Shown: one piece after another, positions 45,386-57,100 of the stretch | Position numbering within the stretch: the first letter of the stretch is position 1 | Layout: every line of letters starts with the position of its first letter | NCBI GenBank assembly: GCA_030490835.1 | Contig: CM059972.1 | Location: 16,903,764-16,967,763 of the forward strand | Length of the DNA stretch: 64,000 bases | Reading direction: 5' to 3' | From: Annona cherimola | Taxonomy: Eukaryota > Streptophyta > Magnoliopsida > Magnoliales > Annonaceae | Notes under the pieces: model-generated | Databases searched by the model: none | The model's input: the letters and a program-made list of their open reading frames with translations, nothing else | What the model was told of the DNA's origin: nothing | Program-made: the position numbers and the translations under genes

Positions 45386-48300
45386 TAATGTCTTTTACAA
45401 ATATACTCAATATAATTACAAATATATTTGCAGAATTTCTAACATGACAAATAATCTACACGTAATTTGACAAAGACTGCAGATGTACCCGTAAAGCTCC
45501 TTTTCCATTATGGCACAACGACTTGTTGATACGTATTTTGATAATGACGAAAATACGATGCTGTAAGGTGGCAGAGTCTTGTCTTCCACATCACCAATCA
45601 ACATTTCCTCACTATCCTTGCCGTCAATTTTTGCTTATTTGTATCTGCCAGTTTTACCATTAATATTTGCTGCCATTTTCATTGTGATTTTCTTGATTTT
45701 TGCTATTGTTTTCATGGTAGATTTCGTCAATTTCTGCTACTATTTTCACCAAAACAACATCGCTTACTTTCCTCCGATGGGTTCTTCGTCGTCGACAAGG
45801 GACAATTGGTCGATGATGAAATGTAGGGGTTGGATTTGCTAAGTGGGATTTGAAGATACTGTCAAAGTTGTCTGACTACTCATTCATAACTGTCAAATTT
45901 GATTTTCCACCCAAATTAATACAAGCTGATGAAGCAGGTTGCATCCTTGTGGGATTTCATGAATGATTAGCTATTGCCAGTCTTAATGGAGCCTACTGGA
46001 CTTTTGAGTAGCTGCATTTTTTTAATTCTAGCGATCGTCTTGGATTTTCGAGAAAGAGTTGGTGTCGCTCGTGGCAGCTTGATCAAGGGCGACAAGTGAT
46101 TTCCACTCTAAATCTAGTGTTGATTGGTCGAAACTGGATTGGAGCGCTAGTGATGATGGAGATAAATAGGGACGAATAGTGGATGACAATATGAGATGGC
46201 AGTTAATGAAGGACGTTTGTTGCTAGCAAACTGTTGGAGAGATGGATTCTTTAAGGATGGATGGTTGCAAATCGTCAATTAATGATGACTGTTGAATTTT
46301 GGAAGGTGAATCAACCAACATTTTATGGTTGTTGTGTGATGCTGCAACTACTAGAAGCAACGAAGTGCACCTGTTTGATTGTTCGGAACTATAGGAAATG
46401 AAAGGATCTGGATCTGTCGATCAAAAATGGGGGCATCCGCCTAATTTGAAAACAATCAGTGTTGTATTAAGCAGCCGACGTTGGCTTTCATGGCTGCCAG
46501 TGGATTCAGAGACGCTGCTTGATGTGCTCGTGGGTTGAAGTAATTATTAGTAGAAGGCATGACTGCCACTTGAATTAAGAAAATGTAGTACCGGTGTTCT
46601 GGTGCTTCGGCAATGTATGCGCGTCTATGCACATTCACGAAATTTGCAGGGTACCGTCTTCGTTCTTTGGCAATGTTGAAGGGCAATTTTGGGAAAAAAA
46701 ATGTCTTCACGGCTCTTTTGACGCCAGCTAGCTTCGTGGGTATGCATACAATTTTTTTCAAATTATGTGCGGGTCATTTATCATTTTATAACTATATAAA
46801 TATATTTACAATTATAGTCAAATTACGTTGATATATTTATAAATTATCTACAGTAATAATAAAATATAAATTAGCCAAATTCACAAGAATTACTTTTCCT
46901 CGTACCTTCTTGGCATCGTGTGAGACGAAGGGTGAGGGACATGCAAAATCCATCATAATGACATGAAAAATAAAAGAACTGGTTTCAGTGCATTGTGCAC
47001 TGGCTTTTTCATGTCCTCTAGTGTAAAACTTATTTTTTAGTTTTTAAAATTTTTTATAAAATTATTAATCAATGTGTATTTAATTTATATACCAAGTTTT
47101 ACTATCTTTTTAAATGTATATATTTTTATGATTTCAAATTTTAGTTATTTTCTATTATTCTCAAATAAATAACTTTATCCAAGAGAGGAGTGAATTTAGC
47201 ATATTATAATTTTTTATTATTAAAAATTAACCACTTGTAAATTAATTCCCCTCAAATGAAATATAAAAATTTGAATTAAGAGAAAAGTAAAGGAAGATCA
47301 AATGTACAAGAGGCAGCCTCTTTACTATACTCATCCAAACACGCATCCTTTGCATCTCGAGTTTTACAAACACTTTTCAAAAATAATATAAATCATTTAC
47401 TCTATTCTATATTTCAATTATAGGAAGTATTTTGCAAAATGATACAAACAGTTGTCGAATACCATTCCAACCAAACTCTTGTTTATTTGCATATTTTGGT
47501 CTTGATTTTTAACACCAAGTCAAACGTCAATATACTCAGGCAACGATCAAGTAAAGAAACTACATTTTACAATTTTATATAGAAAGTTGTAACACATCAG
47601 TATCTTTTATGGGAGAAGAAATGAGATGAACGTTGAAGTGTTTGCATGATCTTGAGAGTTTAACTTGAAATCACTTTAAAAGAGTTTTGAATGCTAGTAG
47701 TTGAGCAATTGAAAATACAATCAATGTCCTAATTAATCTCATTTACTCAACTTGACAACTTATTTATAATCTTAAGAGGTTTTTGAATGTTTGTAAGGAG
47801 GTGGTATGCATTTAATGAATCAATGTTTAAGAATTTTATAACCATTACAATTGAAATCATGTGTGAAATCAATTTGGCTTTCGATTTCACTGAAATAACC
47901 ACTGATGTCAACTTGGCTATCAACTTCAACTCAAGTTTTTATTCCAATAAGACCATCTTTCGTATTTACTTTCTATCACCATTAGTGTCAACTTTGAATG
48001 CGACTTCACCTAAGTCTTAACTGAGGTTCATTTTGGATATAACTTGAATGCGTCTTTTCCTCCTAAGGTCCTCTTCTCTTCTTTCTATCTTCAAAGTTGT
48101 GCATGGAAGGTTGACTTTGGGTGCAACTTCACACATATCGCACCTAATATTGTCAGAACTGCATCTGCGATTGAACTGATAAAGAGATTAGTCTTGTTCG
48201 AACCGGTTTAATCGATTTAAACTAGTAATATCAGCATTTTATATCTATGGTATCTTAAATATTTAATTAATTTTAATTGTTCCTATATTAATAAAGTTTT

Positions 48301-48960
48301 AATATTTATAATCTCTAAGACTTTATATTAAAGCTGCAAAAATATATTAATTTAATAACCAAAACATGTAGAAAAATTAATAAAAAATTTAGCATAAATG
48401 AGTATTTTGTATCTAAATAATACTGAATAGGAGCAAAAGATGAGTTAACTTTTGGTCTTGTATATTCATTAATTATATAATAAAAAATATTTTCATCAAT
48501 TTAGCATATATGTAAAATTTATAATCTCATTTTTTCAAGTAGACAAAATTAAAAAGGTATTAAAAATATTGTAAATGGTGCAGAAAGATTTAAAATTCAA
48601 TTGCAAATGCAAGAAATGCGTGCGCTACCAAAGTATCAAAAGAATGAAACGGCGGCCATGCCATTTCACTCGGCCGTCTTCCCTGTCATCTTTCCCATTT
48701 GAAAACAGCAGTCACGCCGTTTCCATCTTCCTCATATTTGCTGTTTCAAGTACAACTAGGGCCTCCAAATTAATGATTCGTTACAGCAGATTTTTCTCCC
48801 TAATTCGATATTGAAAACAAGTTACACCAAAATCCATCAAAACTTACTGTTTTTAGCAAATCCGGCTAGTTGAAAAACCCAGCGCGTCTTATTGTTGTCG
48901 CAATGGTGGGGCTAATATAAGCATCGCTCAGTCTCCGACTATGAAATTTTGGATCACGAT

Positions 48961-49234
48961 TTAATGCACCCGGTGCACAGAGCGCACACATCTTTAGTGC
49001 ACCCGGGTGCATTAAACCCATTTTAATTATTTTTTTGAAATTTTTTTTTATAAAAGTGTTAATTTAAAATTATGAAAATGTCACTGATTTTCAAAAATAA
49101 AAAATAAATATCTAAAATACTCAGAAAATAGTAAAAATTGATACACATGTTAAATATACTTAAATTAATACTTGTATAAAAAAATAAAAAAATGGGTTAA
49201 TGCACCCGGGTGCATTGAAGCAGGTGCATTAAAT
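48961..49234. mobile_element. MITE-like element, family C, with palindromic GCACCCGGGTGC ends
   Basis: The left part has GTGCACCCGGGTGCATTAAA then CCCATTTT. The right part has AAAATGGGTTAATGCACCCG then GGTGCATT. These pair for about 40 bases, and each end is itself a near-perfect palindrome. The body is AT-rich with mirrored TTAATTTAA and TTAAATTAA tracts. No coding capacity. Confidence 0.6.
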
Positions 49235-51611
49235 CGCAGTCCTGGAATTTTGGAGGTATTGGTTACATGTTTATGTGAGTTTTTGCCAGTTGAAGATAGA
49301 AGTCCGGCGTCAATTCCTTTTGTCTATTTTAATAACATCACTAACGATGACGGATGATGTTTTCATGAGTAGGGAGATGAATGAGGGAAGAATGCGTTGG
49401 GCTCTATGACTCTATAATTGTTATTTTTTTTAGCCTCAAATCGAGTAAACTCAGATTATATGGTTCAACCGCCAGAACAATTCTAGCGATTTTATTGATT
49501 TCAACCGGTTCGAGTATTGTTAAACCAAAATAGTTACCAATCCTTGGTTGAACCGGTCGCACTGCTCTAGTCTGGTTTTAATACCATAGATGGCATCTGA
49601 GGTCAACTTCAACTTTGACTTCAAGTGCGCTTTTTCTATCGTAGATATGCCTCTTCCAAGTTACGATCTAAAGTCGATTTTGTCTATGACATCACCTAAG
49701 TCACATATGAGTCTATTTGAGTGCGACTTCCTCTATATACTTTGCTTCAAAAACTTTTTGTTTTCAAATTTTCATTTGAGATCGCTTCTAAGCATGACTT
49801 GAGTTGCGACTTTACCTAAGTCACATATGAAGTTAATTTGAAGTGTGACTTCAGTTGTTTGCACTTTGATCATGAAGTTGCAATCTTACATGCAAATAAT
49901 CTAAATGATATTACTTACTTCAAAATATTTCAATTTAGTTGTTAATCATCAAAACTTAATATTTATTTTGTAATTTCAACTGTTGATTTCACATTTTCGA
50001 CCCTTTAAGATGACTAAAATACTTATTCATTTAAAAATTCAAAAAAAATTGCATCTTAAAAAATAGTGCAATTTGTTAATAATTTAAATACATTTAGACT
50101 AACGCTTTTATAAAAAAAATTCAAAAATATGAGTTTTACACTTGAGTGTATAAAAAGTCTAATGATTGGAACCCAAAAATAAATATGCAAAGGGATGGGA
50201 TGGAAAATGCAAATAGTCCTAGTTCACCTTAAATAATTAAAATACTTTTTAATATTATTACCTTTAAATTTGCAGAAAATTACTTGCCAACCTTGTAATT
50301 TGAACCATTAAGACATGTATTCACTACTTTGGTTAATAATTTTTATTAAGTGTCCAAGAAATATTTATTTTTCAGCTCATTATGTCTTTTATGCTCTTTT
50401 TTTTTCAACAGAGTAAAAATGAAAAAAAAGGATAACCAACTTTCTTTTAAAAACCTTCTTTTTTAAATTAAACATTCTACTTTGTTTAATATTATTTTTT
50501 ATCATGTCATTATAAATCACTTCTATTAAGAACTTATATTTTGTAAAAAATATAGCATTTAATATGTAACTAATAACTGTTTACGAAAATGTATGATGTA
50601 TCTAGTATGTAAAAGTTGTTAGTAAAATGTGATTTTAAATAATTATATAGAATAATACGATAAATTGTAAATTTTGAAAAATATTTTTTTAAAAGGTTAG
50701 ATAGAAATCTCTATGCAACATGGTGTATCTAATCATTTCTCATTATCTAATCCAATCCACTGTGTGGAGATGTCTATAACCCCTTATTTTTCTATTTTCA
50801 AATATTTTTTCTCCAAATCTAAATTATTTATGATGTTTATCTATATGCATTTCTTTGTAACTTTAAAATCTACATGTATTGAAAACTTCCATGTATTACA
50901 CATTAGACATTTTGAAAAAAAAATACTATATATATACACTCACTTTTAAAAGAATCGACTTGTCAAAGAAATAAGTTTCAAACGAAAGTGATATTCCGTA
51001 ATGTGATAAGTCAAATATTGTTAAACAAAATAAATGGTTTAAGTTTGTAGGAACTTTTAAATAAAAAAGTGGTTGCATGACATCTCTCTATCCAGCCCAA
51101 CCATATGTATTGAATCATCGCCTGATTAATAATTATAAATAAATTAAATAAGGATAAAATAGATGATGGTGTTATTAACTCCAATTCCACTGCAATGTAA
51201 ATTCATTCTATTGTGAAAGATAACTCTGTGCAATTTACATAAAACTTAAGATTCGGACAAATAAAGTTGAAATTTTCGGGTTAAGATAAAAAATCTCAAA
51301 AGTTGGGATATGAGAAAGCAAAAACTATGTACTCCTTTTTATATTCCGATGATCCCTGTAAAATCAAATACAATCGATTATTTTACTTGTACCCAAGCAA
51401 TATATTGCTACAGGGGAAGAGCCACAACTTGCTAGCCTTGCGTGTGGGTTGAATGGATGAATAAATTTGGATTTTAAAATGGAAGAATTTTGAGAAATCT
51501 TATTTTTCTGTGGAAAATTCCCAACATTATTTTTTTGATTATATCATGCATGCATCTATCATCGCAATCCTCCTATCTCTATTTTTAGTTTCATATTACG
51601 AGGCTATTTAG

Positions 51612-51790
51612 TAATTGCCCACGTGGTAAGTAGCATTGGCTAGCGCCTTAAGGACATAGGTTTGAAACTTGCTTCTATCATAGAAGCATTAAGTTTCTTT
51701 TTTTCATGCCATTAAAGTCTCACCTCAGTGGTCAGAGACTTTGCCCCATTGTCTGAACGTCTCTGGTTTAAAATTTTTCATTTAATGGTA
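51612..51790 (+). repeat. Possible dimeric tRNA-derived SINE remnant
   Basis: Two successive units each have box A-like and box B-like sequence: TTGCCCACGTGGTAAGTAGC with AGGTTTGAAACTTG, then CACCTCAGTGGTCAGAGACT with CTCTGGTTTAAAATTT. This suggests a decayed tandem or dimeric SINE. I cannot assign it to a family. Confidence 0.35.
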
Positions 51791-53504
51791 ATGTTTATTC
51801 TTTCCAAGTTCTGTGGAAGCATCCATTAGGTGTGTATATAGGGATTATTATTAGAAAAAATTAGATTATTAGTTAAATATTTATAGAATATTGGTAGAAA
51901 AATTATAATAGTGTCTTAAAGCCCAATTTAATACCAATTGAGATGATGTAAAATATACGAAATAAGAAAATAGTCTCTTTTCTTGATAATTCGGAATGTG
52001 TGGTCTCCTTTTTAGAAAATTGTAAAAATTCTTTAGCTTTATTATAATATAAGTACACGAATATAAAAATCATGGAATCGTTTTATTGAAATCTCAAGGA
52101 ATCCATTGGTTCCGTGCTTTACTTCAAGATCATGTAGCTTTCAAAAGTTCCATCAATTTGATAACTACAACATTACAATTTTTTAGCAAATTGTATAATA
52201 ATACGTCATCAACAGATAGCTACATTAATTGGAGGGATATTTAAACTCTTTTTTTTTTTTACATAAAAACTATCGAAGAAGGGACCACAGTCACACACAT
52301 AATGTTAATCTTATTGGGCTATGCCCTGGGTGATAGAGATAGAGGTTTCTGATTAATACTTATATGGTTTAGTCAAAATTGCAAATGCGACACGATATTT
52401 ATAAAAATTTGCATCTTTACGGCAAAGCTTGCTTAAAAATTATAGGTATACTTACAAAAACTAGACTCTTTTTTAAAATGATAAACATGCCTTTGTGTTT
52501 AAATGAAATTATAAAATGCAAGAAAATTATATTTAAAATATAAGAATAATATAATAAATTTATTTAATGTGAGGAATATTTGAAAAAAAGATTATTTTAT
52601 AGTTTAATGATATTTTATTGTATTTTATAATTTTACTCAAGTATAGTGGTATTTTTATCACTTAAAAAGGTTTAAGGTTCTTATAGTGGTACAACTTTGG
52701 CACGGTTCAACCCAAACCTAATCTATTTAACTTAAAATTTTTCAATATTTAAATTCAACATTTTGAAATTTTGACCCTAAAGGACCCATGTTTAACCAAC
52801 CTAAATTTAAATAGTGTCGGTCTTCAGTTAGGGTCAACCCAAACCTGATTTATATATTACGCTAATACATTTTTATACATATAAAATATCATAAATTCAT
52901 ATCCCTCGGAAAAGACCATTAAGTTATAGTCTTAACAATACTAAACATATTAAGAAATTACTTAGAATTGTTTGTTAGAATATAACCTTAAGTGATCATC
53001 TCTAAATCCCACAAATAATATTAACGAGCAGTGCAAATAGGGAATAGATAAGTGGCAAGAAAAGGGTGGAAGCAAACAAAATGAAATAGATATAAGTTGT
53101 AATAAGGCATTCATGTGGTTTTGCCATGTATAATGTTGAGAGTTACTATAGTTCGGCGAAATATGGATAAGGGTGAATATTGTAACTCCTCCGGCACCTT
53201 TACTTTAATAGAGTCTACCATGTGTAGTGGAGTGGAAAGGTTTAATAGGATTTTAGCTTTCTATACCAATTAAATAAGAACCGATGATAATGGTGATTGT
53301 TGACTATTAGCATTGCTTAGTTGAATAAATTCTTTATTGCTAATTTTAAAGATTTTTTTATTTTTACATTAAAGAATCATTTATTTTTTTAATTTCTTGC
53401 CTATATCAAATAATCAATTTTAATTAGGGTTAAGGTTGAAGTGAAATCGAGTTTCATGCATTTGAATTGCACCTTTACTTTTTTTAATGGTATCTTAAAT
53501 CTTA

Positions 53505-53765
53505 GAGTGTGTTTGGAAGTTATAAAACTTTCGGATGGAAAATTTTTAGTCTTAAAGTTGTTAAATTAAAAGAAAATGATATGAAATAGTATGAGTAATG
53601 ATGATGAGTAAAAAAATAAAGTTAAAATAGATATTTAGTTGTATGAGTAATTGTGTAAAAATAGTTGAAAGTAGAGTAGTTGTATATACATAATTATAAA
53701 ATATGGTAATTATGGAAAACGAAAAGTCTTCGCTTGATATTTCTTGATATTGACCAAATACACCC
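53505..53765 (+). mobile_element. MITE, family B, with TTA target duplication, near the NRDE2 start
   Basis: The ends GAGTGTGTTTGG and CCAAATACACCC form an imperfect inverted repeat. TTA flanks both sides (53502-53504 and 53766-53768), as expected for a PIF/Harbinger (Tourist-like) insertion. The interior matches family B (GAGTAATGATGATGAGTAAA, GTAATTGTGTAAAAATAGTT). It lies about 350 bp upstream of the NRDE2 start codon and so may be in or next to the promoter. Confidence 0.7.
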
Positions 53766-54111
53766 TTAGACTTGAAAAATTGTGCTCGAATGTGCTAATC
53801 TAGGCTAAAACCATGGTCACATTACACTCCTACTCTTAGGTACGCTAATTGCAACAATCTCCGTAGGCATGGATGCAAATTTTACAAAACCATGACGTTA
53901 AATGCAATTTCGACCAAACTCTGCGAGTCCCCGCATAAAAGCCACCTCATCTGAAAAAGCACGAAGGCCAGGCCAGGCCAGGCCAGCGAACCGCGCAGAA
54001 CCGAAGGCCCGGATCAGACACCCCAACAGGCCGCTTATCAGGGCACGTCGGGCCAGAACAACTGCCGTTACCCCAGCTCCATCCGCTTCCGCGGAACAGA
54101 AGCCCGGGAAA

Positions 54112-57100
54112 ATGGCGGAGGCCGAAGACGCAACGGCGAGCAAGCAAGCGGCAGAAGAACCAGCTGGAGAGCAGCCAAAACCCTCTCTCTTTCCCCTCTT
54201 CCCTCTCTCATCTCAACCGTCCGTCTCCAAACCCGCCTCTTCCGACGTCCCTCAGTGGCTCTCCAACCCCAGCTTCACTACATCCCTCTCCTCCCTTCCT
54301 CGTCCTTCTACTCCCCAGTACACTTCGTTTATCGACGAAAGCGATGGCTCCGATGCAGACGAAATTCCCTCTCCGAAGCCCCGCACCTACGAAATACTCG
54401 ATTCATCTTCTCCGTCGGATCGGGAAATCGATCGCAATAAGCGAGAGAAGTCGAAGAAGAAGAAGAGGAAGAGGAAGAGGTCTAGAGAACGAGAGGATGA
54501 TCCTTCCAGGAAGTCCGGAGTCCGGGCTTGGGTCGGGTCCGATTTCAAACCGGACAAGGATTATTACTTTGATTCTCGTGGGGATCGCGATAACTTGGCT
54601 TTCGGATCCCTCTACAGGTATGAAGTTGCAAACAATTTGGGGACTTTTTTTTTTCAAATTTTTTTTTACTGAAAATGGCGGCGGTTTTTGGAACTACTGT
54701 CTCATTGACGCAAAAATGTCGAAATGGAATAAACAGTATTTCCCCAGTTGCCTCATCTCTCTTACGACTGCTCTTTACCTCTTTCATTGACAAACACGAG
54801 TGCAAGCTCTCCTTTCCTGTCGGGCTTGCACTTCATTCAGTTGATAGGACGAATCTTGTGGTTAATTTCTTATAGAAAAAGGAGGAGTCTCTATCCAGAT
54901 GTGGTAGGAGATTTGGCATCCGTAGGTCACTGGAACAAACTTGCCTGAAATGGTAATTTCTTCTTGGAAGAGTAGTGATCTTTGAGTGTTGACATAAGGG
55001 TTGGGCGTGTGTGTGTATAAATCTAGTTTGTAAAATTTTGAGTTGGTTTGTCACAATCACATTTGTAAAAAAGCCAGGATGGATATTGCTCGCTACAAGC
55101 TATACAATCCCATGAAATCACCGGGAAGCCATCTATACTATTGGAAGAAAAGGAATTCGGGACTGGATGGGGATGGAGATGTTGATGCATTAGACAATAA
55201 AGTCCGAGAAGCAGGACGATATTTTTCTACCAGACATTCGGCTTTAGAGCGGCGCAAGGACTTCAAACGTGTGAGAATTCTTGCTGCTAAGAAATATGCC
55301 ACAGATTCCGAAGAATTTATTCCTTTGATTGAGCTGCAAACTTCTCATGGTGGTGGTAGCAGTGAGTTGCAAACTAGCGTGGAAATTGTGGAATCCTGGG
55401 AAGATGAAATTTTGCGGAAAACAAAGGAGTTCAACAAGATGTCTCGGGAAACACCTCACGATGAGACTGTGTGGCTGGCTTTTGCTGAATTTCAGGTGTG
55501 TTTGATGCGCCTTCTTGCTATATGGTTGTCTTATCTTGTTGCATGAAGTACTGAAATGCTCTGCCTGAATTATCTTCTTTTCTTTGATTATTTTTCTTTG
55601 CTATGGATCGGTGTATGTTGCCATCCTTCACTTGTATTCTTACTGTTCACAGCTTGGATGAGATGAGGATGGCGTATGGAAAAAATGTTGCTTTGTGTTG
55701 GGAATGAAAAAAGGCTATTGGGATTGTTGTTGCAGCCATCATTGTCATCATTATTGTCAAAACTTTTATTGGGGTCATTGACATGAATCATGCCATGCTT
55801 AACAATCACATATGATATTCTTTGGTTTAAACCATAGATACGTAGTTTTTATTTGCTGTCCTTGAATTTCTTCCTAGGCCTTCCATTTTTCTTCAACAGC
55901 CCGATTCAGCTCTCCAACTGTCAAAATACTCTATCTCGACTGCACAAGACCTTGGCTTTTCTCCTCATTGCGGTTATATATTTTTGTTATTACTTTACTA
56001 TAAGCATTTGATTAATAAATAAAGCAATCTTTCCATGCTAATCCATCATGTGTCATTCTGTTTAAACCATGGATCTACTAGCTTTACATCTCATTTTTCC
56101 CAGTGTCTTTTTGGGCCTTCCAGTTTTCCTATCAATAGTCATTCCATCTGATTCAGCTATCTCCTAACTAGTGCAAATTTTGTCCATGCTGCATATGATC
56201 AAGCCATCTGGTTCGTTCTTGGCATAAGTTTTTTTTTTTTTTTTTGGGGCTTTCCTCAAATATATCTACTGTTTTTGTCCGTAATCCCAAATATACGCAC
56301 AACCCACAATATTTCCAAAATCTCAGATATATCCACCACGCTTGCATTTAATCCAAAAAATGTCCATTTCGTGAGTTAATGCTGTTAGTTAATATATGAA
56401 AGTATTAATATGCTCTTCAAATTTAGGATGAGATTGAAACAATTGAATGTCATAACTCACTAATGCCCTAATTGCGCATGAGCTTTAAATTTAGAGAGCG
56501 CTAATTTCTTTTTCTTTCTATTTCACTTCATCATTTATTATTTTACGATAGGAGTATTTTGGGTATTTACAAAATTTAACTAACAGTTTTTGATGAAATG
56601 GATGTTTTTGGGATTAAAATGCAAATATAGTGGGTATGTTTGGGATTAGGGCCAAATGTAATGGGTATTTTTGGGAAAAACGCTTCTTCTGTCTTTAAGT
56701 CTAGATTCTAGTAGTTTTGTGCAATGCATCTATATTAATTCCTTTTCTTGTCATTTGCTGAGGCCAGGACAAGGTTGCAAGTAAGCAACCACAGAAAGCA
56801 GCTCGTTTGCAGACCCTTGAAAAGAAAATCAGCATATTGGAGAAGGCAGTTGAACTGAATCCAGAGAGTGAAGATCTATTGATTTGTCTTCTGAAGGCTT
56901 ATCAGAACAGGGATACCACTGAAATCCTCATGGAAAGATGGGAAACAATACTGAAGCAGCATTCAGGAAGTTTTAAGTTGTGGAAAGAGTTTTTGCATCT
57001 CTGTCAAGGAGAATTCTCCAGGTTCAAGGTGTCCGATGTGAGGAAAATGTACACTTATGCAATACAGGCCCTATCTGCTGCACGTAACAAGCCGTGTAGG

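Larger units (their letters stand above)
44536..54111. other. Intergenic region between the divergent kinase and NRDE2 genes
   Basis: About 9.5 kb of AT-rich DNA without a recognisable gene. It contains two family C MITEs (45063, 48961), AACCGGTT-bearing repeat sequence (about 48190 and 49500), a CACATATGA tandem motif area (about 49690-49850), a possible SINE remnant (51612-51790), an imperfect repeat of CAACCCAAACCT(A/G)AT near 52706 and 52840, and one family B MITE (53505). The longer open frames, such as 46456-46761 minus, show no domain. Confidence 0.6.

Noticed and set aside
46456..46761. 101-codon minus-strand frame in the intergenic region
   Set aside because: No recognisable domain and surrounded by AT-rich non-coding DNA. 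I cannot tell it from chance.
53898..54143. 81-codon minus-strand frame over the NRDE2 first exon, with a GC-rich composition
   Set aside because: The plus-strand frame matches NRDE2. The minus frame is a by-product of high GC content.
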